This document shows, in pieces, positions 52,133-60,624 of a stretch of DNA of 64,000 nt (position 1 is its first letter; each line of letters starts with the position of its first letter). This DNA is from a bacterium (GTDB lineage: Bacteria > Pseudomonadota > Alphaproteobacteria > Caulobacterales > Caulobacteraceae). Made by a program: the position numbers and the translations under genes. The stretch covers positions 1 through 64,000 of the forward strand of contig JAVBXP010000043.1 of the NCBI GenBank assembly GCA_030824495.1. The letters are read 5' to 3'. Below the pieces are notes generated by a model. That model was not told the DNA's origin, did no database searches, and worked only from the letters and a program-made list of their open reading frames with translations.

Positions 52133-54028
52133 ATGGCCGCCGTGGCCACACCAGATCGCGTCAACTATGTGCTCGCCTTGGCGGTGGACGCTGATTTCTA
52201 CAAGCAAACCAACCCTGGCCTGGGCCTGGCCGACGTCGATCCGGTCTTGCACTACGGCGAGGCTGGGTGGCTCGAGGGCCGCGACCCAGCGCCCTGGTTC
52301 TCCACCCGCGACTATCTGGCGCGCTATCCCGATGTGGCCGCTGCGGGCGCCAATCCGCTGGTCCACTACCTGACCGCCGGCTATCGCGAGGGGCGGGAGA
52401 TCGTCGCCTCGGCGCAGGCCGCGGCCTATCACGCCATGACCGAGGCCGACCGCCGGGCGGTCGCCGCAGGGATCATCAGCCACGAGGAGCGGGCGCTCGC
52501 CGCCCAGTTCTTCGATCCGCAATACTATCTGACCATGTACCCCGATGTGGCGGCCTCGGGCGGCGACCCGCTGGACCATTTCCTGAGCCACGGTTGGCGC
52601 GAGGGGCGTGATCCGAGCAACGACTTCTCGGTGTCCGACTACTTCGAGCTCAACCCTGATGTCGCCGCCAGCGGCGTCCACCCGTTCCTGCACTATGTCA
52701 CCACGGGGCGCGGGGAGGGACGGCTGGCCAGGGCGCGGCTGGGTTTCCGTCACGATGTGCTGGCCAACCTAAAAACGTTCGAAACCCGCTTGGCCGATTC
52801 GACCGCCTGGGCGCAGCCGATGGAACTGTCGCCGGTCAGCGAGCTGATCGCCGCGATGGGCAAGGCGTATCCGCGCGGACTGCACGTGACCTTCAGCCAG
52901 GACGACTACAGCCGTTCGGTCGGCGGCTCGCAGCTCTGCGTGCAGCGCGAGTCTGCCGAGTTCGCCTTGCTGGGCCGCAACCATCTGCATGTTCATCCCG
53001 CCAACGGCTGGCCCATCGTTCGCAACGGCCCGACCCAGACCCCGATGGGCGTACTGTGGAATGGCGAGAGCGTCGGGGTGTTCACGCCGCCCGCCATTGT
53101 CGAGGCGATGAAGGCCTGGGATCAGCATGGCGAACCGCGTAGCTTCGCCATCCACAACATGCTCGGCCACTCCAGCCGTGACGTGATCGACATCGTCCGG
53201 GCCGGGGGCATGAACGCCGGCTATTTCTGGCTGCACGACATGGGCAGTCTTTGCGTCGGCATCCATCTGCTTCGCAACGACGTGGAAAATTGCGGCGCGC
53301 CCCCCGCCGGCAGCCCTGCCTGCTCGATCTGCGTCTATGGCGATTGGCGTCGCGCCCAGGTGCGCGAGCATCAGCTGCTGTTCGATCGCCTCGAGCTCAC
53401 CGTCGCTTCGCCATCAGCCGTGGCGCTGGAAACCTGGCGCGCCGGCGGCTCGCTCGACGCCCAGGCCGAGATCGTGGCGCCGCTCGCAAAGCTGGTTCCG
53501 ACCGCCCGGGTCGGAGCGTCGCCAGAGCCGGACGGGGTGTTCCGCTTCGCCTTCCCCGGCACTCCGTCGGTCCACAAAGGGTGGCCGATCTTCCGCGATC
53601 TGGCGGCCCGGTTCGCCCATGACCCCCGTTACGCCTTCATCCACCTGGCCAGCACGCCGGTGGCAGAATCCCTCGCCCAGCATCACCCGGTCACTGTGAC
53701 GGCCGACCGCCCCTTCGCCATGCGGCAAGCCCTGGAAGAGCTTTCCATCGACGCCGCCATGGTCTGGTCGCTGTGCCTGGAAACCTTCTCCTTCGTGTCA
53801 TACGAGGCCGCCTCCGCGGGCGTGGCGGTGGTCACCGGCCCCGACAGCGGAAATGTCGCGGTGTTCGCTAGCCAAGGTGAATACGGCGTCGTCCTGCCCG
53901 ACGAGCATCAGCTCGAAGCCTGGTTCGAAAGCGGGGAAATCCTGAAGCTCGCGAGGGTGCACCGGAACCCGAAGATCTACGACCTGAACTTCAGCAAACT
54001 CACGGCCGAACTTGTGGAGGCCGCGTGA
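52133..54028 (+). CDS. Repeat-domain glycosyltransferase
   Basis: A 631-residue protein. The first ~200 residues hold four copies of the ~42-residue repeat (ADFYKQTNPGLGLADVDPVL, WFSTRDYLARYPDVAAAGANPL, FFDPQYYLTMYPDVAASGGDPL, DFSVSDYFELNPDVAASGVHPF). Residues ~225-630 look like a GT-B transferase, with HVTFSQDDYSRSVGGSQLCVQRE (start), VFRFAFPGTPSVHKGWPIFRDL and SLCLETFSFVSYEAASAGVAVVTGPDSGNVAVF (donor side). It is the first rightward gene, divergent from the sulfotransferase-like gene, and its stop overlaps the next start (GTGA). Confidence 0.83.
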   Translation: MAAVATPDRVNYVLALAVDADFYKQTNPGLGLADVDPVLHYGEAGWLEGRDPAPWFSTRDYLARYPDVAAAGANPLVHYLTAGYREGREIVASAQAAAYHAMTEADRRAVAAGIISHEERALAAQFFDPQYYLTMYPDVAASGGDPLDHFLSHGWREGRDPSNDFSVSDYFELNPDVAASGVHPFLHYVTTGRGEGRLARARLGFRHDVLANLKTFETRLADSTAWAQPMELSPVSELIAAMGKAYPRGLHVTFSQDDYSRSVGGSQLCVQRESAEFALLGRNHLHVHPANGWPIVRNGPTQTPMGVLWNGESVGVFTPPAIVEAMKAWDQHGEPRSFAIHNMLGHSSRDVIDIVRAGGMNAGYFWLHDMGSLCVGIHLLRNDVENCGAPPAGSPACSICVYGDWRRAQVREHQLLFDRLELTVASPSAVALETWRAGGSLDAQAEIVAPLAKLVPTARVGASPEPDGVFRFAFPGTPSVHKGWPIFRDLAARFAHDPRYAFIHLASTPVAESLAQHHPVTVTADRPFAMRQALEELSIDAAMVWSLCLETFSFVSYEAASAGVAVVTGPDSGNVAVFASQGEYGVVLPDEHQLEAWFESGEILKLARVHRNPKIYDLNFSKLTAELVEAA

Positions 54029-55068
54029 AGGTCACCTGCTTTTCCAGCTTCACCTTCGCCTATCTGAACCGGGCGCGCGTGCTCTATTCGACCCTGCGCA
54101 AATTCCACCCTGATTGGAATTTGGTCGCCCTGATCACCGATGAGCCCCCGCCCGGCTTCCGCTTCGACCCCGCCAGCGAACCCTTCGACCAGGTGGTCTA
54201 CGCCCAGGACCTCGGCATCCCTGATTTCAAGGCCTGGCTGTTCAAGCATGACGTCGTCGAAGTCTGCACCGCGGTGAAGGGGCCGTTCCTGCATCAGGCC
54301 TGCGCCACGGACGCCGACGTCGTGATCTATCTCGATCCGGATACGGCGCTGTTTTCCAGTCTCTCGCCGCTGCTTGAGCTGCTGGCGGCCAACGACATCC
54401 TGCTGACCCCGCATCTGGTGGACGCCAATACCGACCACCAGGCGATCTTCGACAATGATCTCTCGGCCTCGCGGACCGGAATTTTCAATCTGGGCTTCGT
54501 CGCGGTGAAGGCCGGAGGGGAGGGCGCTCGGTTCGGCCAGTGGTGGAACGATCGGCTGCTGGAGTTCTGCTATGACGACATTCCGACGGGATTGTTCGTC
54601 GACCAGAAATGGTGCGACCACGTCCCGGCCCTGTTCGACAAGGTCAAGGTCGTCCGCGATCCCGGGTACAATGTCGCCAGTTGGAACCTGAGCCAGCGGC
54701 AGGTGGCGATCGGTCGTGACGGGGCGATCACCGTCAACGGCTCGCCCCTGCGCTTCTGGCACTTCACCAAGCTCGGCCCCACGGGCGATGCGATGACCAA
54801 GCGCTACGCCGGCGACAACCACGCGGTCTATGAGATCTGGCGCTGGTATAAGGAGCAGGTCGCCGCGGCGAGCGAGCCGGCCATCCCGGAGCGCTACTGG
54901 GCCTACGGCGTCTATGGCGACGGGACGCCTATCGCCAAGGCCCATCGGCTGACTTGGCGTGACCGCGCCGATCTGCGCGCGCGCTTCCCCGACCCCTTCA
55001 GTGTGGCCGGCGGCGGCTATCTGGGCTGGCTGATGGACGAAGGCGTGGCCGAGCGGCCGGCCGCTTGA
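54025..55068 (+). CDS. GT-A-type glycosyltransferase (GT8-like)
   Basis: A 347-residue protein. KVTCFSSFTFAYLNRARVLYSTLRKFHP opens a GT-A fold. DADVVIYLDPDTALFSS carries the metal-binding DxD. IFNLGFVAVKAGGEGARFGQWW and FVDQKWCDHVPALFD complete the core. Homologous to the first domain of the 626-residue protein at 40987. The GTG start at 54025 is coupled to the preceding stop. Confidence 0.83.
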   Translation: MKVTCFSSFTFAYLNRARVLYSTLRKFHPDWNLVALITDEPPPGFRFDPASEPFDQVVYAQDLGIPDFKAWLFKHDVVEVCTAVKGPFLHQACATDADVVIYLDPDTALFSSLSPLLELLAANDILLTPHLVDANTDHQAIFDNDLSASRTGIFNLGFVAVKAGGEGARFGQWWNDRLLEFCYDDIPTGLFVDQKWCDHVPALFDKVKVVRDPGYNVASWNLSQRQVAIGRDGAITVNGSPLRFWHFTKLGPTGDAMTKRYAGDNHAVYEIWRWYKEQVAAASEPAIPERYWAYGVYGDGTPIAKAHRLTWRDRADLRARFPDPFSVAGGGYLGWLMDEGVAERPAA

Positions 55069-55125
55069 CAGCGCTTGGCCCGCGCCCGACACGAGGCGAG
55101 TAATATCAAGGAGGGCCCGGCCATC

Positions 55126-56370
55126 ATGGCGGCCGATAATCTGGCCCAGCAGGCCGAGGGGGAAGCAGCCCCCGCGCTCATCGACAAGCTTGAAGTCCTG
55201 GCGCGGCGCTACACCGCCGCGCGTGGCGACTTCCAGCGTTCGGAGGTCGATGAGGCCCTGAACCGAACCCGTCTTGGCGTGGCGCTCGCCGACGCCATGC
55301 TGGCGCGGGCTCAGATCGAGCGAGAAGCTCGGGAGATCGCCTTGGTCGGCTATCGCGCGGCTGCTGCGAAGCTTGCGCGTCCCAGGCGCCGCAATCGCGC
55401 GGCGCGGGCGATCGACCGCGCCCTGGACCTTGGCCGTTCGTCCGGCCGTGCCATGGTCATTGCGCGCTCAGGCGTCTGGGAAGGGGGCGATTTGCGCGCC
55501 ATGGCCGCCTATGCGCGGCGCGGCGCCGACCCGGCCGTCCAGCCGTCAGCGATCTTCGACCAGGCTTGGTACTTGAAGGGGCGGGCTGATCTGGCCGGCT
55601 CACGCAACAGTCCGCTGGTCCACTATCTGCTGCATGGCGGCGCGGAGGGCGCGAGCCCGCACCCACTGTTCGACTCCGGCTACTATGCGAGCCGCAACGC
55701 CGCCGACTTGGCCGCGACCGGCCTTACGCCCCTGGAGCACTTCGTGCGTGTCGGAGCCGCCGAAGGCCGCGATCCGCATCCGCTGTTCAGCATCGGCCAT
55801 TATGTTCGCCAGGCGCCGGACCTGATCGCCTCAGGCGGCAACCCGATCACCCACTATCTGCAAGTGGGCTGGCGCCGCGGCCTCAGCCCGCACCCACTAT
55901 TTGCGGCGGACTTCTACGCGGCCCAGATCGGCGCCGGCGGACCCGAGGTCGCACCGCTGGTTCACTATCTGACTGAGGGCGTGTTCAACGGTCTTCGTCC
56001 CCATCCGCTCTTCGATCCAGCTTGGTATCGCGACCAGAACCCGGACGTGATCGACGGCGGCTTCGAACCGCTAAGCCACTACGCGGCGGCGGGCGGGGCC
56101 GAAGGGCGTCATCCGAGCCCGTGGTTCGATGCGCATCGCTATGGCGCCCAGCGCGGCGGGGATCTGCCGCCTGGCGTCAATCTGCTGGTGGACTATCTGC
56201 AGGGCGGAGCCTGGAGCATCGGCGAGCCGTGGCCAGGCAAGACCACCATCGCCTTCCTGGCGGCCGCTTCGGAGCTGGCGCTCTCGGGCATGACCCCGCT
56301 GGAGCATTGGGCCCGGCAGGGTGATCTTCAGACTCCCAGCGCCTTAAGCCCGGTCCAGACCTCGCGGTAG
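55126..56370 (+). CDS. Stand-alone 42-residue-repeat protein (no transferase domain)
   Basis: A 414-residue protein. Residues ~1-120 are a charged helical leader. Then come about seven repeats (IFDQAWYLKGRADLAGSRNS, PLFDSGYYASRNAADLAATG, PLFSIGHYVRQAPDLIASGG, PLFAADFYAAQIGAGGPEVA, PLFDPAWYRDQNPDVIDGGF, PWFDAHRYGAQRGGDLPPGV and a degenerate last unit ending TPLEHWARQ). It matches the first ~395 residues of the 1065-residue protein in order and boundary (ARSGVWEGGDLR/ARSGLWDFRLNR before repeat 1) but stops before any GT domain. AAGGAGGG precedes ATG 55126. Its tail overlaps the convergent gene by 43 bp. No catalytic residues are seen. Confidence 0.8.
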   Translation: MAADNLAQQAEGEAAPALIDKLEVLARRYTAARGDFQRSEVDEALNRTRLGVALADAMLARAQIEREAREIALVGYRAAAAKLARPRRRNRAARAIDRALDLGRSSGRAMVIARSGVWEGGDLRAMAAYARRGADPAVQPSAIFDQAWYLKGRADLAGSRNSPLVHYLLHGGAEGASPHPLFDSGYYASRNAADLAATGLTPLEHFVRVGAAEGRDPHPLFSIGHYVRQAPDLIASGGNPITHYLQVGWRRGLSPHPLFAADFYAAQIGAGGPEVAPLVHYLTEGVFNGLRPHPLFDPAWYRDQNPDVIDGGFEPLSHYAAAGGAEGRHPSPWFDAHRYGAQRGGDLPPGVNLLVDYLQGGAWSIGEPWPGKTTIAFLAAASELALSGMTPLEHWARQGDLQTPSALSPVQTSR

Positions 56371-57095
56371 TAGTCGTCGACATAGTGGAAGGGGCTGAGG
56401 CCCCATCGGTGATCGACACTCGCCAGCTGTAGCTCGCGCGGCGCCGCGACGCTCACCGCCTTGGGAAGGCGAGCGCGAAACGCCGGTTGGTACAGGGCCA
56501 GCATCGCGTTGTGGTCATCTATGGCGGCCGGCTTGCCCTGGAAAATCTCGACCTCGTCGGTGAAGTCCTGAACGGCGCCGGCAGTGTCGCGATACTGAGT
56601 GGCCCATTGGGCTTCGTGCACGATAACGGTGGCGTCTCGCAGCGGCGTCGATTCAATGAAAGCCGCCATTTCGTCGGCCGCTTGCAGCCAGAGCAGTTCG
56701 CATGCCGGTGAGGTGCGTGCGATCGTCGCGGAGCCCTCAAAGGCGGGCTGGCTCAGATAACCGCTGACATCCAACTCCCAGCTATGGGTGACGATTGTCC
56801 CACCGACGGACAGCAGGTCCAGCCGTTCATCGATGAAGTCGAAAATGATGTGGGTGGGCTGGTGGGCGATCAGCGCCGTCAGCGCGCGCTTCTTCAGGTC
56901 GATGACCATCGCGCGGTGCGGGAACGCGCCAAGGCCGGGCGGCGGTTCCTGCGCGGTCTCCACCCCTTCGAGCGGCCGGGCGAACAGGCTCGGCAGGCTG
57001 GTGCGGGAAATATAGAGCAGGTCTGAGGGCTCAGCGCCTACGATCGGCCACAAGTCTCTGGTTATGCAACTGCCGACAATGGCGACCTTGGACAA
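56328..57095 (-). CDS. DUF6270-like hypothetical protein
   Basis: A 255-residue protein. KVAIVGSCITRDLWPIVG opens with the Ser/Cys-type nucleophile block of a GDSL-like family of DUF6270. PTHIIFDFIDERLDLL and LQLASVDHRWGLSPFHYVDDYYREV follow. Members accompany capsule and LPS genes and may modify sugars; function is unproven. I start at TTG 57095 because AAGGA is well placed and the IVGSC motif then sits at the N-terminus, as in the family. A longer ATG frame to 57143 is possible. Confidence 0.7.
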   Translation of the reverse strand: MSKVAIVGSCITRDLWPIVGAEPSDLLYISRTSLPSLFARPLEGVETAQEPPPGLGAFPHRAMVIDLKKRALTALIAHQPTHIIFDFIDERLDLLSVGGTIVTHSWELDVSGYLSQPAFEGSATIARTSPACELLWLQAADEMAAFIESTPLRDATVIVHEAQWATQYRDTAGAVQDFTDEVEIFQGKPAAIDDHNAMLALYQPAFRARLPKAVSVAAPRELQLASVDHRWGLSPFHYVDDYYREVWTGLKALGV

Positions 57096-57307
57096 GACGG
57101 GTTCCTTGCGGCACGGAATGGCTGGACAGTCGAGGTTTAACACGCGGTGCGCGAATCGGCGCCCTTGCGTGCGCCATTGACATCGTTAAGAGGCCCGATC
57201 ATGTCTCCCGCGTTTTCGGCGCACTCAGCCTCGGACTTCGAGCAGCAAATTCGGCGACGGTCGCTCAGGCTGTCCTCATCGAGCATCCACGGAACAGCGC
57301 GGCGCGC
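57096..57307. promoter_or_regulatory. Divergent spacer holding the type I secretion operon promoter
   Basis: 212 bp between the leftward DUF6270-like gene and the rightward ABC transporter gene. It must carry promoters for both. No confident -35/-10 or operator was found; an AT-richer patch lies around 57170-57195. Confidence 0.35.
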
Positions 57308-59035
57308 ATGAAGATTTTTAATCCGCTGGCGGATCAGCCCGACAATCCACTGACGCGCGCGATCAAGGAGGGCTACACCCCTCTGGCGTTCGCCGGCTTG
57401 TTCAGTCTGGTCTCGAACCTGCTGTACCTGGCGCTTCCGATCTACACCTTCCAGATCTACGGCCGGGTGATGACCAGCTACAGCGTGCCGACGCTGTTGG
57501 TGATCACCTTCGGCGTGCTGCTGGCTTTCGTCATCTCAGGCGTGATCGACGACTATCGCGCCCGGGTGATGGTGAACTTTGGCGTGGTCATGGACCAGCG
57601 CGTCTCCGGGCGGGTGTTCTCGGCGCTGTTCGATACTGTCATTCGCGGCAATCCGGCGGCCCGCTCCCAGGCCCTGCGCGACCTGGACGGCTTCCGGCAG
57701 ATGCTGACCGGCCCGGCCTTTGGCACGTTCTTCGATCTGCCGTGGATGCCGGTCTTCATGCTGGTTCTGTTCATCATCGACCCGATTATCGGCGTCGTGA
57801 CGATCATCGGCGCCGGCCTGCTGTTCGGCATCGCCCTCCTACAGGATCGCGCCACCCGTCCGGCTCTCCAGGAGGCGAACGAAGCGGCCCTGCGCAGTTA
57901 CGCCTTCACCGACGCGGCGCTTCGCAACGGCGAAGTGGTCCGGGCCATGGGGATGATCGAGCCTCTAGGCGCCCGTTGGGCCGGCTTCCGCGCCATCACC
58001 ATGGAGCGGAGTGCGGCGGCCAGCGAGCGCGCCAGCGTGCTGAGCAACATCAGCAAGTTCACCCGCCAAGCCATCCAGGTCCTGATTATCGCCATCGGCG
58101 CCTATCTGGTTGTGAAGGGCAAAATCCACTCGGGCCTGCTGTTCGCCAACATGATCTTGGCGGCGCGCGCGCTGCAGCCCATCGAGCGCCTGGTCAGTTC
58201 CTGGGACGCCCTGACCAACGGCTATCGCTCCTATGAGCGCCTGAACGCCCTGTTTGGCGACTACAAGCCGTCTAAGCCCCTTACAACCTTGCCGAAGCCG
58301 CTCGGTCAGCTCTCGGTCGAGGGCGTGAACTTCGCGCCCGTGGGCGCGACCCGGTTTGTCCTGCAAGGCATCAGCCTGAAGATCGAGCCCGGCGAGATGC
58401 TTGGCGTCATTGGCCCGTCCGGCGCGGGTAAGTCCTCGCTCGCCCGTTTGATGGTCGGGATTTGGCAGCCGAATTCCGGTCACGTGCGCCTCGACGGCGC
58501 TGATGTCTACACCTGGGAGCGCACTGACTTTGGCCGTCATGTCGGCTACCTGCCGCAGGACACCGAGCTGTTTTCCGGCAGCATTCGCGACAACATCGCG
58601 CGCTTCCGCTCAGACGTGGATGACGAGCAGGTCGTGCGCGCCGCCCAGGTCGCCGGCGTGCATCAGCTGATCCTGCGGCTGCCGAACGGCTACGACACCG
58701 AACTTGGCGAAACCGGCCATGTCCTGTCCGCTGGCCAGCGACAGCGGGTCGGCTTGGCGCGGGCCCTGTTGGGCGCGCCCCGACTGCTGGTCCTCGACGA
58801 ACCGAACGCCGCCCTCGACGCCGAGGGCGAAGAGGCCCTCGTCACCGCACTGGATGCTCTGAAGGCTGGCGGCTCCACCATCGTCATCGTCTCCCACAAG
58901 CCGAGCGTCTTCCGGTCGGCGGACAAGATGCTGATGCTCCGCGACGGCAGGATCGAGATGTTCGGGCCGCGAGAACAAGTCATGGCCCGGGTCGTTCAGC
59001 CCGCTACCCCGCGCGTGATCGAGGCTGGCCGATGA
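57308..59035 (+). CDS. Type I secretion ABC transporter (PrtD/RsaD-like)
   Basis: A 575-residue permease-ATPase. Residues ~20-300 form the six-helix transmembrane domain (LFSLVSNLLYLALPIYTFQIYGRV, LPWMPVFMLVLFIIDP). The ATPase has Walker A GPSGAGKSSLARL, signature LSAGQRQRVGLARAL, Walker B LLVLDEPNAALD and H-loop VSHKP. It lacks an N-terminal C39-like domain, as in PrtD/RsaD. It exports RTX-type substrates in one step across both membranes with the HlyD-like protein and a TolC-type outer membrane protein, which is not in the window. Its stop overlaps the next start (ATGA). Confidence 0.93.
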   Translation: MKIFNPLADQPDNPLTRAIKEGYTPLAFAGLFSLVSNLLYLALPIYTFQIYGRVMTSYSVPTLLVITFGVLLAFVISGVIDDYRARVMVNFGVVMDQRVSGRVFSALFDTVIRGNPAARSQALRDLDGFRQMLTGPAFGTFFDLPWMPVFMLVLFIIDPIIGVVTIIGAGLLFGIALLQDRATRPALQEANEAALRSYAFTDAALRNGEVVRAMGMIEPLGARWAGFRAITMERSAAASERASVLSNISKFTRQAIQVLIIAIGAYLVVKGKIHSGLLFANMILAARALQPIERLVSSWDALTNGYRSYERLNALFGDYKPSKPLTTLPKPLGQLSVEGVNFAPVGATRFVLQGISLKIEPGEMLGVIGPSGAGKSSLARLMVGIWQPNSGHVRLDGADVYTWERTDFGRHVGYLPQDTELFSGSIRDNIARFRSDVDDEQVVRAAQVAGVHQLILRLPNGYDTELGETGHVLSAGQRQRVGLARALLGAPRLLVLDEPNAALDAEGEEALVTALDALKAGGSTIVIVSHKPSVFRSADKMLMLRDGRIEMFGPREQVMARVVQPATPRVIEAGR

Positions 59036-60405
59036 AACTGGATTTCAACGCCCCCAAAGCCTACGAGGCGCCAAGCTTTGGCGATAAGGACCTGGTTCCG
59101 CTCGACGGGGCCATGGACCGGCGCATCAAGCGGCCGATCATCGTCGGCAGCGCCGTGGTCGGCGTCTTCGTTGTCGGCCTAATGCTTTTCGCTGGGGTGG
59201 CTAAGATCGATAGCGCCGTCGTGGCGCCAGGCACTGTCCGGGTCGAGGACAACCGCAAGACCATTCGCCACCGCGAGGGCGGAACGGTGAAGGCGATCCT
59301 GGTCAAGGAAGGCCAGCGCGTTAAGCAGAACCAGGTGCTGTTGACCTTCGATGAGGTCCAGTCGAAGTCGACGACCGACGTTCTGCAGAATCAGTATGAC
59401 GCCCTGTTGGCGCAGACTGGGCGGCTCCAGGCGGAGGCGACCGGCCAGCGCGTCGTGACGTTCGCGCCGGAACTTACCGCCCGGGCCGCGACCGATCCCC
59501 GAGTGGCAGGGATTATCCGAGACCAGGAGTTCTTGTTCTCGACTCGGCAGGCCTTCTTCGAGACCCAGGGCGCCGTGCTGGCCCAAAAGCTCCAGCAGCT
59601 TGAGACCCAGATCGGCGGTGTCCAGGCCCAGGTCGATGCGGTGAGGGAATCCGACGAACTCACCCGCGAGGAACTGGCCGGGTACCAGACGCTCTATGAG
59701 AAGGGCTACGCGCCCAAGACGCTGATCCTGCGCTACAAGCGCACCTTGGCCGACCTTGCCGGGCGTCGCGGTCAGTTGATCGCCGAGATCACGCGCTTAC
59801 GCGAGCAGATTGGCGAAACGCGCCTACAGATCACCACTCTGCGCGAGCAGCGCATCAGTCAAGCGGCAGAAGGTCTGCGTCAGATGCAGACCGGTCTGGC
59901 CGATGTCACGCCAAAACTCACAGCGGCCCGGCAGACGTTGAACTCTGCGACCGTGCGCTCGCCGTCCGACGGCTATGTGCTCGATCTTACCCAGTTTACG
60001 GTTGGCGGCGTCGCAGCGCCCGGGGAGCGGCTTCTGAGCGTCGTTCCGGCTGACGCACCTCTGATCGTCACCGCGCGAATCAGGCCGCAGGACATCGATA
60101 GCGTGCATGAGGGAATGAGCGCTCGTGTCCGGCTTTCGGCCTTCAATGCGCGCACCGCGCCGCCGGTGAACGCCGAGGTCGTAACTGTCTCGGCCGACCA
60201 ACTGGTCGATGAGAAGACCGGCGTCGGTTACTACCGCACCGACCTGCGCATACCGCCGGTCGAGCTCGCCAAGCTTCCGAAGGGCTCGAAATTGGTGCCC
60301 GGTATGCCTGCGGACGCCATGATCGTCACCGGCCGCCGCTCGATTTTGTCCTATGTCGTGAGTCCGCTCACGGACACCATCCGCGACGCCCTGCGCGAAG
60401 ACTAG
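59032..60405 (+). CDS. Type I secretion membrane-fusion protein (PrtE/RsaE-like)
   Basis: A 457-residue HlyD-family adaptor. One TM lies at ~40-62 (IVGSAVVGVFVVGLMLFAGVA). The lipoyl half is RHREGGTVKAILVKEGQRVKQNQVLLTFD. The long coiled-coil hairpin covers residues ~115-290. The second lipoyl and beta-barrel part contains TVRSPSDGYVLDLTQFTVGG and IRPQDIDSVHEGMSARVRLSA. It links the ABC transporter to the outer-membrane channel. The gene follows the transporter by overlap and is followed, after 219 bp, by the likely cargo. Confidence 0.93.
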   Translation: MKLDFNAPKAYEAPSFGDKDLVPLDGAMDRRIKRPIIVGSAVVGVFVVGLMLFAGVAKIDSAVVAPGTVRVEDNRKTIRHREGGTVKAILVKEGQRVKQNQVLLTFDEVQSKSTTDVLQNQYDALLAQTGRLQAEATGQRVVTFAPELTARAATDPRVAGIIRDQEFLFSTRQAFFETQGAVLAQKLQQLETQIGGVQAQVDAVRESDELTREELAGYQTLYEKGYAPKTLILRYKRTLADLAGRRGQLIAEITRLREQIGETRLQITTLREQRISQAAEGLRQMQTGLADVTPKLTAARQTLNSATVRSPSDGYVLDLTQFTVGGVAAPGERLLSVVPADAPLIVTARIRPQDIDSVHEGMSARVRLSAFNARTAPPVNAEVVTVSADQLVDEKTGVGYYRTDLRIPPVELAKLPKGSKLVPGMPADAMIVTGRRSILSYVVSPLTDTIRDALRED

Positions 60406-60624
60406 CTTACGGAATTCTTACCTTTTCAAGTCCTCGCCATAGCGTCGGTTTCTACCCTTTTTTGCTGTTGCGTATCGCCTGTGGTTCCGATACCTCTTCC
60501 ACGGGCTCGTTTAACCTTCGCCACGATCCTGTTGTGGCGCAAGAATAGGACCGCTGGGACCGCTCCATTGGAAAATGGTGGCCAGGCGTTTCGGGGGTCC
60601 ATGTGACACTGACTGGAGAGAAAC
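60406..60624 (+). promoter_or_regulatory. Upstream region of the RTX protein gene
   Basis: 219 bp with an AT-rich part near its start (CTTACCTTTTCAAG, then CTACCCTTTTTTGCTG) and GGAGAG four bases before the ATG at 60625. The gap after two overlapping genes suggests that the cargo gene has its own promoter, as highly expressed S-layer genes do. No exact promoter can be named. Confidence 0.4.
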
